Source of the DNA: Heterostelium album PN500
Taxonomy: Eukaryota; Evosea; Eumycetozoa; Acytosteliales; Acytosteliaceae
Direction: 5' to 3'
Length of the DNA: 64,000 bases
Assembly: GCF_000004825.1 (NCBI RefSeq)
Contig: NW_008805065.1
Coordinates: 1,054,001-1,118,000 of the forward strand
How positions within the stretch are numbered: position 1 is the stretch's first letter; each line of letters starts with the position of its first letter. The translations under genes and the position numbers were made by a program. The notes under the pieces were generated by a model. The model ran no database searches, had not been told where the DNA came from, and worked only from the letters and a program-made list of their open reading frames with translations. Positions 24,632 through 35,437 of the stretch are shown here, one piece after another.

Positions 24632-27600
24632 GTTTGTTGTTGGTTGATAATGATGTTATTTATATATATATATATATATATATTCAAAACTGTAATTTGA
24701 AATTAATCTTTAATTAGTATAATTGTTTTATTATTGTTGTTTTTGTTCAATTGGTTGAGTAAAGAAAAAAATAAAAAGAAAGAAAGAAAAGAAGGAGAAG
24801 CACACAAGATAATAATGCGTAATGATAATAGTAATCGTACAGTTTATAAAAAAGGAAGTGACAATGACTATTGGTCATTGAGCTTCTAACAAACGATAAT
24901 TGCTAGCCACACAACACAACAAATTGATAGGAGCTCCAATGACTACTATCGCACCACTTTTACCTACTATTAATAAACTATAAATCTATAGTTGAGTTGA
25001 GTATTGTTTTTAATTAATATTTGTGTTGCGTGGTGTGGCAATGTTGAAATAGTAAAAGAAATTGCAGGAATGCTTAATTTATAATTATTTATTATTATGA
25101 TGATTACAATAGTAAAAAAAAAAGATAAATTTATAATATATCGATATTAATATAGAGATAGGATGGCTAGATGAAAAAAAAAATAAAAAATAAAAACAAA
25201 TTTTAAAATTATTTGAAAAATGGTGGTGGTAGTAACAGTGGTGATATTATAAATTAGTAATAATCATAGGAGCACACGAAATCGGTACAATAGTATGTGT
25301 TGTGTGTAAATAAATATTTATACTAGTTTATTATTGTTATTGTCATTTTTGATGTTGTAATGTCGTGGGCAATATTATTTTTGATATTTTTCGAATGTTT
25401 TAACAACTAGATTGAGTATACAATATACATTATCTTATCAAGTTGAATTTGAATATCAATGATAATGATGATGATGATAAGATGTTCTAATTCTGATATT
25501 AAAAAATAAATAAAAAAAATTGTGCTATTACAAAAATTTAAAGTTGCTCACTGACTTTATATAATTTAAATGTAACTACAACACTATTCAATTTTGAGTT
25601 GCATTAATATATACTTTTAACCAACAATTTCAAAGCTTAACGAAAGACTGGACTTGTTATCTAAAATGTTATTTTTATTATTATTATTGTTATTACTAGT
25701 ACTAATTATATTACTTTTTTGATTTATTTCTGATTATTGTAATATTAAACAAAAGTAACCGAATAAAAATAAATAAAATGAAAAAGGATGCTGTTTTTGA
25801 TGATACAGAATGTATTATTAAATGAAAAAAGCTTTAACTAACACACTTAAAACTATTTTATATATAACTAAACAAATATATAAATAATTTTTAATAGTGT
25901 TGTAATAATAGAGAGGGGGAAATGAAATAAAATCGCAAACCAAAATGCTAAATACCACTTTCCACATTGAGAAAATAATATTTTAGTTCTTTTTTTTTTT
26001 TTTTTTGTTTTTAATAAATTAAAAATTAATTTGTTTTGTTTGTTTGCAAAAAACAACATAAACAAATGAATCCTTGTGAAAAAACAATTTTTTGAAAATC
26101 CTTTTTTAGAATTTGGGAGTGGGTTATTGGGTGAATGTCACATATATAATGCTATCTTTATTGGGTGAGATTACACACAAGGCATAAAAAAAAAAACCAA
26201 TGAAAAAAGTAGCAAAAAAAAAAAGTGATAAAACTTTTCGAAATAGAAGGTTGAGTTGAATAAATTTGAATCATAGAATAGAAAGGGTGACCACAAAATC
26301 TGTTTTTCTTGTTTTCTTTTGAAAACAAAAAAATAGATTAATTGCTTTTTAGATTATTATAATAATAAATCATTTTACTTACAATCTGAAAAACAAAAAC
26401 AAAAAAAAAAAAGTTGACTGATTGAATGGTAACCTTTTTTATTATGACTATTTTGATAATTTCCTTTAAAAGCTTAATCTTAATAATATAAAATTGTTCT
26501 AATAATGAAATGATGATATTGGATTTTAAGTTTTAACTATTATTATTATTTTAAAGATAAAAATCAAATCGAAAAAGGAAGTTATCAGTTTCTGTTGTTT
26601 TAAAATAATAAATTGAAATAATTGAAATAATAACTTTTTATAAAATAAACAATTTATAGATGTAAAAAAAGTTGTATAATATAGGGAAAAATGATAAAAT
26701 TAAAAATGGTATTTCCGATATAATTAATGATTGTTATTACAGTAGTAGTAAAAAAAATTATAATAAATAAAATAAAATTGATATTTGAATATTCAATTTC
26801 CAATTAGAGTGGATATATGTGCAATAAAGATGGATTTTTTGTTTGTTTGCTTTGCTTGGTTCAGGTTTAATAGTTGTAAGTTCTCTCTTTCCCCTTTTTA
26901 TTATTACCTTGTGTATACATCTTCATCATGGCATACTATTTGTTTTTTTTTTTTGTTGTTAGCACATCAAACTGATGCTACTACAATTAATAGTTTTGTT
27001 TAAAAGTGAGAACATAGGTGAGTGTGTGTGAGAGTGTGGGTGTGAGTGTGGGTGTCTGTATATGTATATTTATATATATCTGTGTTTTATTGTCGTTATT
27101 GTTGTTGTGTGTTATTTATATTGGTTCATTTGAGATAATAATATATGATCAGGTTAGGTGAGGTGGTGGTGGTGTTGTGGGTTTACTCTTGTTATTGTTG
27201 TTATTGTTGTTGGTTGTTGTTATTTTGCTTTTTATGGTTATAATCCATTCAATTACACTGTTAATAATAATATCATATAACTACTAACTTTAACAATTAT
27301 AAAATAAATGTGATATACATTAAAAAAAAATTAACTAACAATCTAGAGGTAGATTAAAAAAAATAATAAAAATAAAAAAACAAACATACCTTTATATTAT
27401 TCTGATTTGTGTTTTTTAATGTATCTATTAAAGATGAAATATTTAATTGAAAATCAACTAATTCTATATATATCTATGGGTGTTTGTTTTTTTTTTAATA
27501 TTTTATTTGTTGTAGATATAAGTGTTTTCTGTTGTTTATTGGGTTTGATTTTCAAAACAGAGTTGAGAACTGTATACTAGTTGATTGGATGAATTCCGTT

Positions 27601-28602
27601 AGATTGATATAATTGAATAGAGAATCTTTTTTTTTATATTAATATTATCTTTTGTTATTGCTCTCCAAAAAAAAAATTTTTGGTAAAACAATTCACCTTT
27701 CTACAATCAATTAATCAATTAATTATCTATCAAAATTAAATAAATAATTATATTATTAGATTTATTATAATAAACATGGAGAAGTGTTTAAAAAAATAAA
27801 AATAAAAAATTACATTGTTGTTGTTGTACTACTATTTTAGTTATTGTAGATAATCAATTCAAAAGAATAAACACACCACATTTCTATATTTATCATTTCA
27901 TTTTGGATCATCACCACACAACTTTTAATAAATGAATTTTTTTAAAATGTGACTCTTTAAAATTTATGTGTGCCTTGGATTCAATCAACGAATAGTTTAA
28001 ATTTTGTGTGCTTTTTTTCAAATTTTTTTAATGTTCTGATTCCAATATTGGATCACAACAATCTATAGTTAGAAAAGATGAATGGGTGCGATCAATTAAG
28101 AAACCAAACACATGGGTATGACTACTTTAATTGTCGTGTTGTTGGTGATTGAATTGTGATACATTTTTCATCTTGTTATTGAGTATTATTTTCTCTAACT
28201 AATCAATATTCATCTTAAATTACTTTTAAATTAAACTTGATCAAGTTGTTCTCAAGTTTTAAAACATATCTACTTTAATGCATTGAAGTTCGAACTTTTG
28301 ATCATTCTGTAAGTTGATTTTAGATTAGATTAAGACTTTGCATATCTGATCTGTAAGATTATTGGCAGATTGCTTATTAACATCACATTAATCTTTTATA
28401 AAAATCAAAAATATGTATAATAAATGAATACATTGTTTTTAATTACAGGGAAATAAATAAAGATTAATCCTTCTCGAGATTTTATTTATTATAATATTTT
28501 TTTAAAGGATTATTAGGGAGTACATTATTATAGTATTATTATTAAGGTATTTTTTGATTCCTTGTTGATTGATTATATGTAACTTTTTGGATTGAAAAAT
28601 GT
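24632..28602. other. Long gene-free region upstream of the PP2A subunit gene
   Basis: Nearly 4 kb with no supported gene, the longest in the window. It contains a (TA)n run at ~24660-24682, a perfect hairpin (arms CAATGAC / GTCATTG, 5-base loop) at ~24863-24881, several GATGAT runs, a GT-rich tract at ~27017-27060 (GTGAGTGTGTGTGAGAGTG and variants) and a GTTGTT tract at ~27180-27230. Open frames found here are short and made of homopolymer-coded residues. It may hold 5' untranslated exons, regulatory DNA or an unannotated RNA; nothing decisive is seen. Confidence 0.45.
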
Positions 28603-29638
28603 TTACTTGGCCTTTGATGGTCCATATCTCTTCTTCTTCTCTTCCAAGTCCTTTTGCATCCACCACAAGGCACCCTCAGCAGAGTGTTGACCCTTGGCAC
28701 CTGGGACGAAAGCTTGACCACCATACTTCTTACAGGCAATACGGACGGCAGCTTCGGCGGTAATCAAAGCCTTGTTCAACTCTTCCTTCAATGGTGAGGC
28801 ATCGATTTGAGCCAACATGTTCTTGGCACCCAAAGCCTTGACACCGGTACCGGACTCGGCTTCGGCTGTGAGACGGGCCTTCTCTTCTTCGTAGGCACGG
28901 ATACGCTTGTTGACTTCTTCGAGTGCCAAACGAGCCTTCTTGATCTCTGGGTGTTCATCATGACCCATAGAACGGGTACAGAAATCAGCTGGATTGGCAA
29001 CATCTTGGTATTGGTACAACAAATACTCCAAGAAGGAGATACGACCGTCAAAGTTAACGTCGACTTTGTCACGCAACTCTTGCTTTCTCTTCAAGGCAGT
29101 CAACATAGTTGGGAGCGAACGGGCATATTGTTGGTATTGGGAGTTCTTTGGGTCTTCGCAGAACTTGCAGAGTTGCTCATAGAAGTAGAGACCAATGTCA
29201 AAGTCCAAATCGTTACCCTCGTCATACTTGTAGACCAATTGAACACCCTTTGAGTGCATATCAGCGTATTTCATGGTTTCCCAGGCAACAGAGTAGATGA
29301 ACTCCTTCTCAGAGTTGACTTCGACCCAGTAGGCATTCAAGAAAGCGACAGCTTGTTGTGAGAATGGAGTTGAAGCGACTTCATTGAAGAATTTCAAGGC
29401 TTCAGCATCCAACTTTTCAGTGAATGAAGCACCACCCTTCTTGCTGAGGTCTGTTATTTAAAGAAAAAAAAAAAAAAAGAATAATCGGAAAAAATAATAA
29501 TAATAATTTTGGTTAATTATCGGGTAATCCATAAAAATTAATTTCTTTTTCAAGAATAAATTTATCTCCTATCTTTGTTCTTTGTTATTTCAAATACATA
29601 CTGATTCCTTCTAATACTTTTGGTGCAGTTTCGGTCAT
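28603..29638 (-). CDS. abpB: 34-kDa actin-bundling protein (ABP34)
   Basis: Two exons (29638-29602, 29450-28603) give 294 residues, matching the length of D. discoideum ABP34 as I recall it. Recognisable blocks: SFTEKL, PFSQQAVAFLNAYWVEV, YKYDEGNDLDFDIGLYFYEQ, an EF-hand DVNFDGRISFLEYLLYQY, FCTRSMGHDEHPEIKKARLA, and the C-terminal EEKKKRYGP. The protein cross-links actin filaments in a Ca2+-inhibited manner in filopodia and cell cortex. Codon use is noticeably GC-richer and more even than in its neighbours, as expected of an abundantly expressed gene. The short first exon encodes only MTETAPKVLEGI plus one base. Very confident by sequence recall. Confidence 0.96.
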
Positions 29639-30665
29639 TTTTATTTAATAGGTTTTTGTTTAAAAAAATTTAAAATACAAGTAGATAATTAATAATGTTT
29701 TTGATATTGTACAAATCAGCTGATTAAGAATGAAAATGTTTGGAAATATGTTTTGGATTTTATCAAAAAAAAAAATTATAAATTCAATTAAAAAAAAAAA
29801 TTAAAATCTTTATCTATATAATAATGTCAAAAAAAACTGACAAAAACCCAACCAACCAACCCAACTTTAACCATAAAAATTAATTTCAAAAAAATTTTAA
29901 TGTCAGTTTTTTTGGATCGATACATCAAAAACTTTTTGATAGTTTTTTATTATAATTGTGCAAAAAAATAGTTTGCTTTTCTCTTCAATGAAAACCGACC
30001 ATCTTGACAAGCTGCCTCATCCACCAACATAAAATTTTCTTTAAAAATAAAAATAGTTGACAATAAAACTGTTGTTTGTCCACATTTTCAACATAATGAT
30101 ACCAAATAACAATGCAATTAATAAAATGCCTGTTGATTCTCCTTTTTTCCTCTTGCATTTAAAAATATCTAAACTTGGTATATATTAAATCGCTTCAGTT
30201 AATGTTTCAATTTGACCAAAATCTTGTAAACCCACCACCACCAAACACACCTCAAAATGGATTGATAAACCAGTTATTTTTACACTAATCAATTAAAGAT
30301 AAGACTTGATTTATAAATATGTCTTTTATAATTAAACAAACACCCAACAACAAAGTTTGATATATTTTTCTTAAAGTTATCAGATCCAAATTGAATCAAA
30401 TAAATAAATTTGGATGTTAAAAGAAATTGACTTAAATATTCATGAATATTTTTCGTAGAACTAACAATTATAAATACAAACTAATTGCAAAGTGAGAAGT
30501 AGATTTAGGTAAAAAAAAAAAGACAAGATTTGTAAAAAAAATCTTTATTGGAAAGAAATTTTTTTCTTAGTATTCTCTTATCAGGGAATCAATAAAATTT
30601 CGATTTTAACTTTTTTTTTTTTTTTTATTTGTTGTATTTTATTATAATTAAATTGAATTTGAATT
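29639..30665. promoter_or_regulatory. Divergent intergenic region, abpB / PNKP
   Basis: About 1 kb between two divergent starts. It has several runs of A and T, a CCAACCAACCCAAC tract at ~29848-29862 and a CCACCACCACC tract around 30232-30244. It should contain the abpB promoter, likely strong. No known element identified. Confidence 0.4.
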
Positions 30666-32339
30666 ATGTATATTTTTAATAACTATATGATACTTGCCAG
30701 ATCTTATAGCAGAGATCAACTAGTATATATTTGTAGATGTTTAGGTATTAAACCTCATAAAAGCCCAAAATATGTTTTGGCACAAGAGATTGTCAGTCAT
30801 TGCTTCCCAACTGCAACGGAAAATCAGTCTTTTGAATCTGTATCATTAACAAAGGTGCCTACAATGACTACAAAGGTGACTACAAAGATGACCACAAAGA
30901 AAGCAACGCTAAAGAAGCCATCAATTAAGGCAAAGGCATATTCATTTGGAGCTCCAACCACTACCATTGCCTCACCTCCAACCTTTGCGATGACTCAAGA
31001 GTATGTCGATCGCAAACAATCATCATGGCCAGCATCAACATCAACAACAGTAACAGCATCAGTAGTGGGACCAACAGCAACTAACACTTATACACCAAAT
31101 CCAGCACCACCAACTACATGGACAACATCAGGTGCCACCACTATATCAATGGACAAAGCAATCAAGTCAAAGAGCATGATTGGTATCAAGAGATGGATTC
31201 ATCATAACAATGAGATTATTTATTATCTTGGATTGGATTCAAAGATTACCTCTGAGAAGATCGCAGCATTCGATATGGATGACACTCTCATCTCGACTTT
31301 ATCCGGAAAGAAATTCCCGACCTCAAAGTCGGATTGGAAATTTTGGGATGAGACTGTACCAGATAAACTAAGATCGCTACACTCTAATGGATATCAAGTT
31401 GTCATTATCACCAATCAAGGTGCCATTGGGAACAATCCCTTGAAATTCATAGAGATCACTACAAAGATTCAGGATATCTGTAATAACATTGGTATTCCAA
31501 CTGTTGCCATCGCCGCAACCACCGCCGACGGTCTACTTCGTAAACCGAATCCCTTCATGTGGGACTTTTTAGTATCACAACTATGCAGTGCCAATATCAC
31601 AATCAACAAAGAGCAATCGTTCTATGTTGGAGATGCTGCAGGTCGTCCGGTCAACTGGAAACCCGGAAAGAAAGCGGATTTCGCCAGTTCCGACAAAGGT
31701 TTCGCAATGGCCGCGGGAATCAAGTTCCTCACACCCGAAGAGTTTTTCTTGGGTGAAGCACCAGTCAGCGATAGCATAATGAAAAACTCGAAATTCTCCA
31801 TCCCGGTCGCACCCACTTCCGGACCACTGCTGGCCGGTGCGGACCAAACAATTGCCGTGACTGGCATCCAGGAGATGGCTCTGATGGTTGGTTGGCCAGC
31901 CAGTGGTAAGAGTACATTCAGTAAAAACAACTTTGTAACCGCCGGTTACGCATGGGTCAATCGTGACACCCTCAAGACTCCTCAAATGTGTCTGGCATTT
32001 GCCGAGCAGCAGCTAAAGGCTGGCAAGTCGGTGGTGATCGACAATACCAACCCAAACAAAGAAGCTCGTAGGCCATATATTGAACTCGCCAGAAAGTATG
32101 GTATTCAAGTGCGATGCTTCATGATGAAGACCGACCGTGAAACATCGTATCACAACAACTATCACCGTGAGAGAACTCAAGGTGTCAAACATATTCCCTC
32201 GATCGGATACGCAATGTACAACAAACAATTTGAAGCTCCAGAGCTTTTGGAAGGTTTCAAAGAAATCAAATTGGTAAACTTTATCCTAAAGTTGGAAGAG
32301 AAAGATGTTGCATCCTATTCCATTCCAGCACCAAAATAA
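30666..32339 (+). CDS. Polynucleotide kinase 3'-phosphatase (PNKP type)
   Basis: A single exon of 557 residues. An N-terminal block YSRDQLVYICRCLGIKPH with SPKYVLAQEIVSHC (~14-45) looks like a SAP-type DNA-binding helix pair, followed by a Thr/Lys-rich linker. The HAD phosphatase domain starts FDMDDTLIS (Asp203 and Asp205 in the DxDxT motif), then VIITNQGAI and FYVGDAAGRP. The kinase domain has the P-loop GWPASGKST (Lys415) and IDNTNPNKEARRPYIELA. The enzyme removes 3'-phosphate and adds 5'-phosphate at DNA breaks so they can be ligated. Domain order (phosphatase then kinase) is that of animal PNKP, but the animal N-terminal FHA domain is not seen. Confidence 0.93.
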   Translation: MYIFNNYMILARSYSRDQLVYICRCLGIKPHKSPKYVLAQEIVSHCFPTATENQSFESVSLTKVPTMTTKVTTKMTTKKATLKKPSIKAKAYSFGAPTTTIASPPTFAMTQEYVDRKQSSWPASTSTTVTASVVGPTATNTYTPNPAPPTTWTTSGATTISMDKAIKSKSMIGIKRWIHHNNEIIYYLGLDSKITSEKIAAFDMDDTLISTLSGKKFPTSKSDWKFWDETVPDKLRSLHSNGYQVVIITNQGAIGNNPLKFIEITTKIQDICNNIGIPTVAIAATTADGLLRKPNPFMWDFLVSQLCSANITINKEQSFYVGDAAGRPVNWKPGKKADFASSDKGFAMAAGIKFLTPEEFFLGEAPVSDSIMKNSKFSIPVAPTSGPLLAGADQTIAVTGIQEMALMVGWPASGKSTFSKNNFVTAGYAWVNRDTLKTPQMCLAFAEQQLKAGKSVVIDNTNPNKEARRPYIELARKYGIQVRCFMMKTDRETSYHNNYHRERTQGVKHIPSIGYAMYNKQFEAPELLEGFKEIKLVNFILKLEEKDVASYSIPAPK

Positions 32340-32867
32340 ATAAAGTAACTTCATTTTAACTATGATAATAATAATAATAACAACAACAGAATGACTTCAA
32401 ATCTAAATTGATATTGATTGAAGCAAATTGAAGCAAGAACATAATTTATATTATAAAATAAATACAAACAAATTTTGTTTTTTTCTATTCTTTAAAAATA
32501 GTTTTTAACTTATAAAAAATAAATTCGATTATATATAAATAAATGAATAGATGGAAATAAATGTCAAATTTAAATATCTTTTTTAATATTGTTATCAATG
32601 TTGCTATCATTATCACTAAAAGCTTTATCTTTGTTTAATGCTCTTAACAAATCGACTACTGACTTGAGAAAAAAAAAAAATGAATTTCACAAAAAATTTT
32701 GAAAAGTTCACACTATGCGGCTGTGAGAGAATTCTGAGGGATTATTGGTATCTCATTGTTGTATCTTATATCTTCTATATTTGTATCTATATTATAAAGT
32801 TGTTTGTTTGAGGTATCCATCAGTTATCGGTGAATATCACATCAATTGAAGATAATAGAACAAAAAT
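32340..32867. other. Spacer, PNKP 3' side to cct4 start
   Basis: About 530 bases, very AT-rich. A less AT-rich patch at ~32705-32760 (GCGGCTGTGAGAGAATTC) lies about 110-160 bases upstream of the cct4 start and may be promoter sequence. No gene seen. Confidence 0.35.
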
Positions 32868-35074
32868 ATGGCATCTGTTCCACAAACTGTATCAAGAGGT
32901 GATTTTGATGAGAAGGAAAAAGAAAAGGATGTTAGAACATCAAATATCGTAGCTGCAAGAGGTATTTAAATTTAATTTCCTCCTAGATTCTATATTATAA
33001 TAATATAATATAGATATAGTTTGATTATCAAGTTTAACTAATAACATTAATCATTTTCATTTAAATAATTATAATAATAATAATGAAATCAACTTTATCA
33101 TCATTATAATAATAATATAGCTGTTGCCGATGCAATCAGAACATCACTTGGACCAAAGGGAATGGATAAGATGGTATGAAACACAATAATAGAATATAGT
33201 ATAGAATAGAATTGAAGATAGAAAATAGGTTGTTCTAATATGAAATTCGAATTGTTAAATAATAAATATTTAGATTAGCTCACCAAATGGAGAAGTTATC
33301 ATCAGTAACGATGGTGCTACCATCTTGAAACATTTAGAAGTTAGACATCCAGCTGGTAAAATGGTAATACAACAAACATCATTCATATATATCAATAATC
33401 AATAATCAACAACAACAACATCACAACTACAGATATCTATTAGACGAGTATAGGTTTAAGAAAGATCATTCATTATCGAAACAAAACAAAACATAAACAA
33501 CATGTTCAACTTTTTGAAATAGATAGATTAGATAGATAGTTAAGATAGATAGATAAAATAGAAAAGATAGATAGATTGATAGAAGAAAGAGATAGAGGGG
33601 ATCGATAATTACATATTATTTAAAAATAATAATAATAATAATAATAATAGTAATTTGTTATAAAAGTATTATTTGAAACTAATTTTACAAACAACAATTA
33701 TCATTTAAATACGTTTATAAATAGTTGGCAGAGTTAGCAAAAGCACAAGATATTGAAGCAGGAGATGGAACAACATCGGTATGTGTTATCGCAGGAGCAT
33801 TGTTATCAGCAGTTTCACAATTGATGTCCAAGGGTATTCATCCATCGATCATTTCAGAGGCATTCAATTTGGCAATGAACAAATCGATCGAAGTTCTCAC
33901 TAATATGTCGACACCGATCAGTTTGTCGGACAAGCAAAGTTTGGTAAAGTCAGCGATCACCTCACTCAACTCAAAGGTAGTTTCACAATATACAAATCTT
34001 GCAACGATTGCTGTCGATGCAGTGTTGGACGTCATCAACCCGGCCACTGCTACCAATGTCAACCTCAAGGACATCAAGATCATCAAGAAGCTCGGTGGTA
34101 CCATCGACGAGACCGAGTTGGTACACGGTTTGGTATTCGATCAGCACACCGCCCACGGTGCTGGCGGTCCAACACGTATTCAGAACGCCAAGATCGGTTT
34201 GATCCAGTTCTGTCTGTCCGCACCCAAGACCTACATGGACAACAACATCGTTGTCTCTGACTACACCAAGATGGACAAGGTGCTCAAGGAAGAGCCAAAG
34301 CTCATCTTGGAGATGTGTCGTAAGATTCAAAAGTCGGGATGCAACGTACTGCTCGTTCAAAAGTCGATTCTGAGAGACGCGCTCAACGAGTACTCGCTTC
34401 ACTATCTCGCCAAGCTAAAGATCTTGGTGGTCAAGGACATCGAACGTGAGGACATTGAATTCATTTGTAATACAGTTGGATGCACTCCAATCGCCAATAT
34501 AGATTCATTTACACCAGAGAAGCTCGGTAAGGCCGACTTGGTCGAAGAGGTCGGTACCACCGACGGAAAGATCGTCAAGATCACCGGTATTCCAAATCCA
34601 GGCAAGACTGTCACCATTCTCGCACGTGGATCCAACAAGTTGGTTTTGGACGAAGCCGAGCGTTCCATCCACGACGCACTCTGCGTCATTCGTTCACTTG
34701 TAAAGAAGAAGTTTTTGATTGCCGGTGGTGGTGCTCCAGAGATTGAAGTCAGCCAACAGGTAACAGAGTTCTCAAAGACACTGTTGGGTAATCAGGCCTA
34801 TTGTGTCCGTGCCTACGCCGAGGCACTCGAAATCATCCCATACACCTTGGCAGAGAATGCCGGTCTACATCCAATCAGCATCGTCACTGAACTCCGTAAT
34901 AAACACGCACAAGGTGAAAAGACTGCCGGTATCAACGTTCGTAAGGGTGCCATCACTAACATTCTCCAGGAAAACGTTGTACAACCACTTTTGGTTTCGA
35001 CAAGTGCATTGACTCTTGCCACCGAAACAGTTATCATGTTACTCAAGATCGATGATATTGTAACTGCTCGTTAA
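32868..35074 (+). CDS. cct4: T-complex protein 1 subunit delta (CCT4)
   Basis: Four exons (32868-32961, 33121-33173, 33274-33363, 33725-35074) give 528 residues, the standard length. Hallmarks: [20 protein letters not shown], the ATPase motif [20 protein letters not shown] and the C-terminal [18 protein letters not shown]4 is one of eight subunits of the cytosolic chaperonin TRiC, which folds actin and tubulin. The delta assignment rests on [20 protein letters not shown] and LISPNGEV-like [14 protein letters not shown] blocks. The third intron (33364-33724) is the longest and has GATA-type repeats. Coding DNA is relatively GC-rich, suggesting high expression. Confidence 0.95.
33500..33600. 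repeat. GATA-type microsatellite within cct4 intron 3
   Basis: Imperfect AGAT/GATA repeats (runs such as GATAGATAGATAAAATAG) fill about 80 bases of the intron. Followed by an AATAAT run at ~33625-33650. Intronic simple repeat, no function inferred. Confidence 0.7.
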
Positions 35075-35311
35075 AAAAAAAAACAAAAAAAATAATAATA
35101 TAAATTTAAAATAAAAATAGAAAATAATCCAAAAAAAAGAAACAAACAAAACAAACAAACAAACATCAATCATTTAAATTTAATATTACCTATTTATTGT
35201 AATGTCGACAATATTTAATAATAATAATAATTTTTGGTTTGGACCAATTACAAAATTGAAATTTCTTTAACAAATTTGGTCAAATTTGAAACTAAATAAA
35301 CATTCAGATGG

Positions 35312-35437
35312 ATGGTGAACATGAACTTACTGACTAACGAAGATTGCATTGGATCACAAGAAGAAGTAAGTTCTAATGATGAATTTAAAAATAATAACAA
35401 TAATAGAATATATATTGGTAATCACATGGTGTGTTAG
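35312..35437 (+). CDS. Possible micro-ORF, 41 residues
   Basis: An ATG at 35312 opens MVNMNLLTNEDCIGSQEEVS, then SNDEFK, an Asn run, and RIYIGNHMVC, ending at 35437. Acidic residues followed by an Asn run are typical of dictyostelid coding DNA, and the frame stands out from a 2.3-kb AT-rich spacer. A GTAAGT inside it could instead be a splice donor, making this a first exon. No family recognised; may be chance. Confidence 0.3.
   Translation: MVNMNLLTNEDCIGSQEEVSSNDEFKNNNNNRIYIGNHMVC

Noticed and set aside
26785-27003. A 72-codon frame in the long gene-free region
   Set aside because: Phe/Leu/Cys-rich translation of T runs, with no good start context, domain or splice partner.
28283-28300. 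GAAGTTCGAACTTT resembling a tRNA T-loop
   Set aside because: No acceptor, D or anticodon stem can be drawn around it.
28788-29253. Long open frames on the opposite strand and in other frames over abpB
   Set aside because: They arise from the even, GC-richer codon use of abpB and lie wholly within its coding exon; abpB itself is certain.
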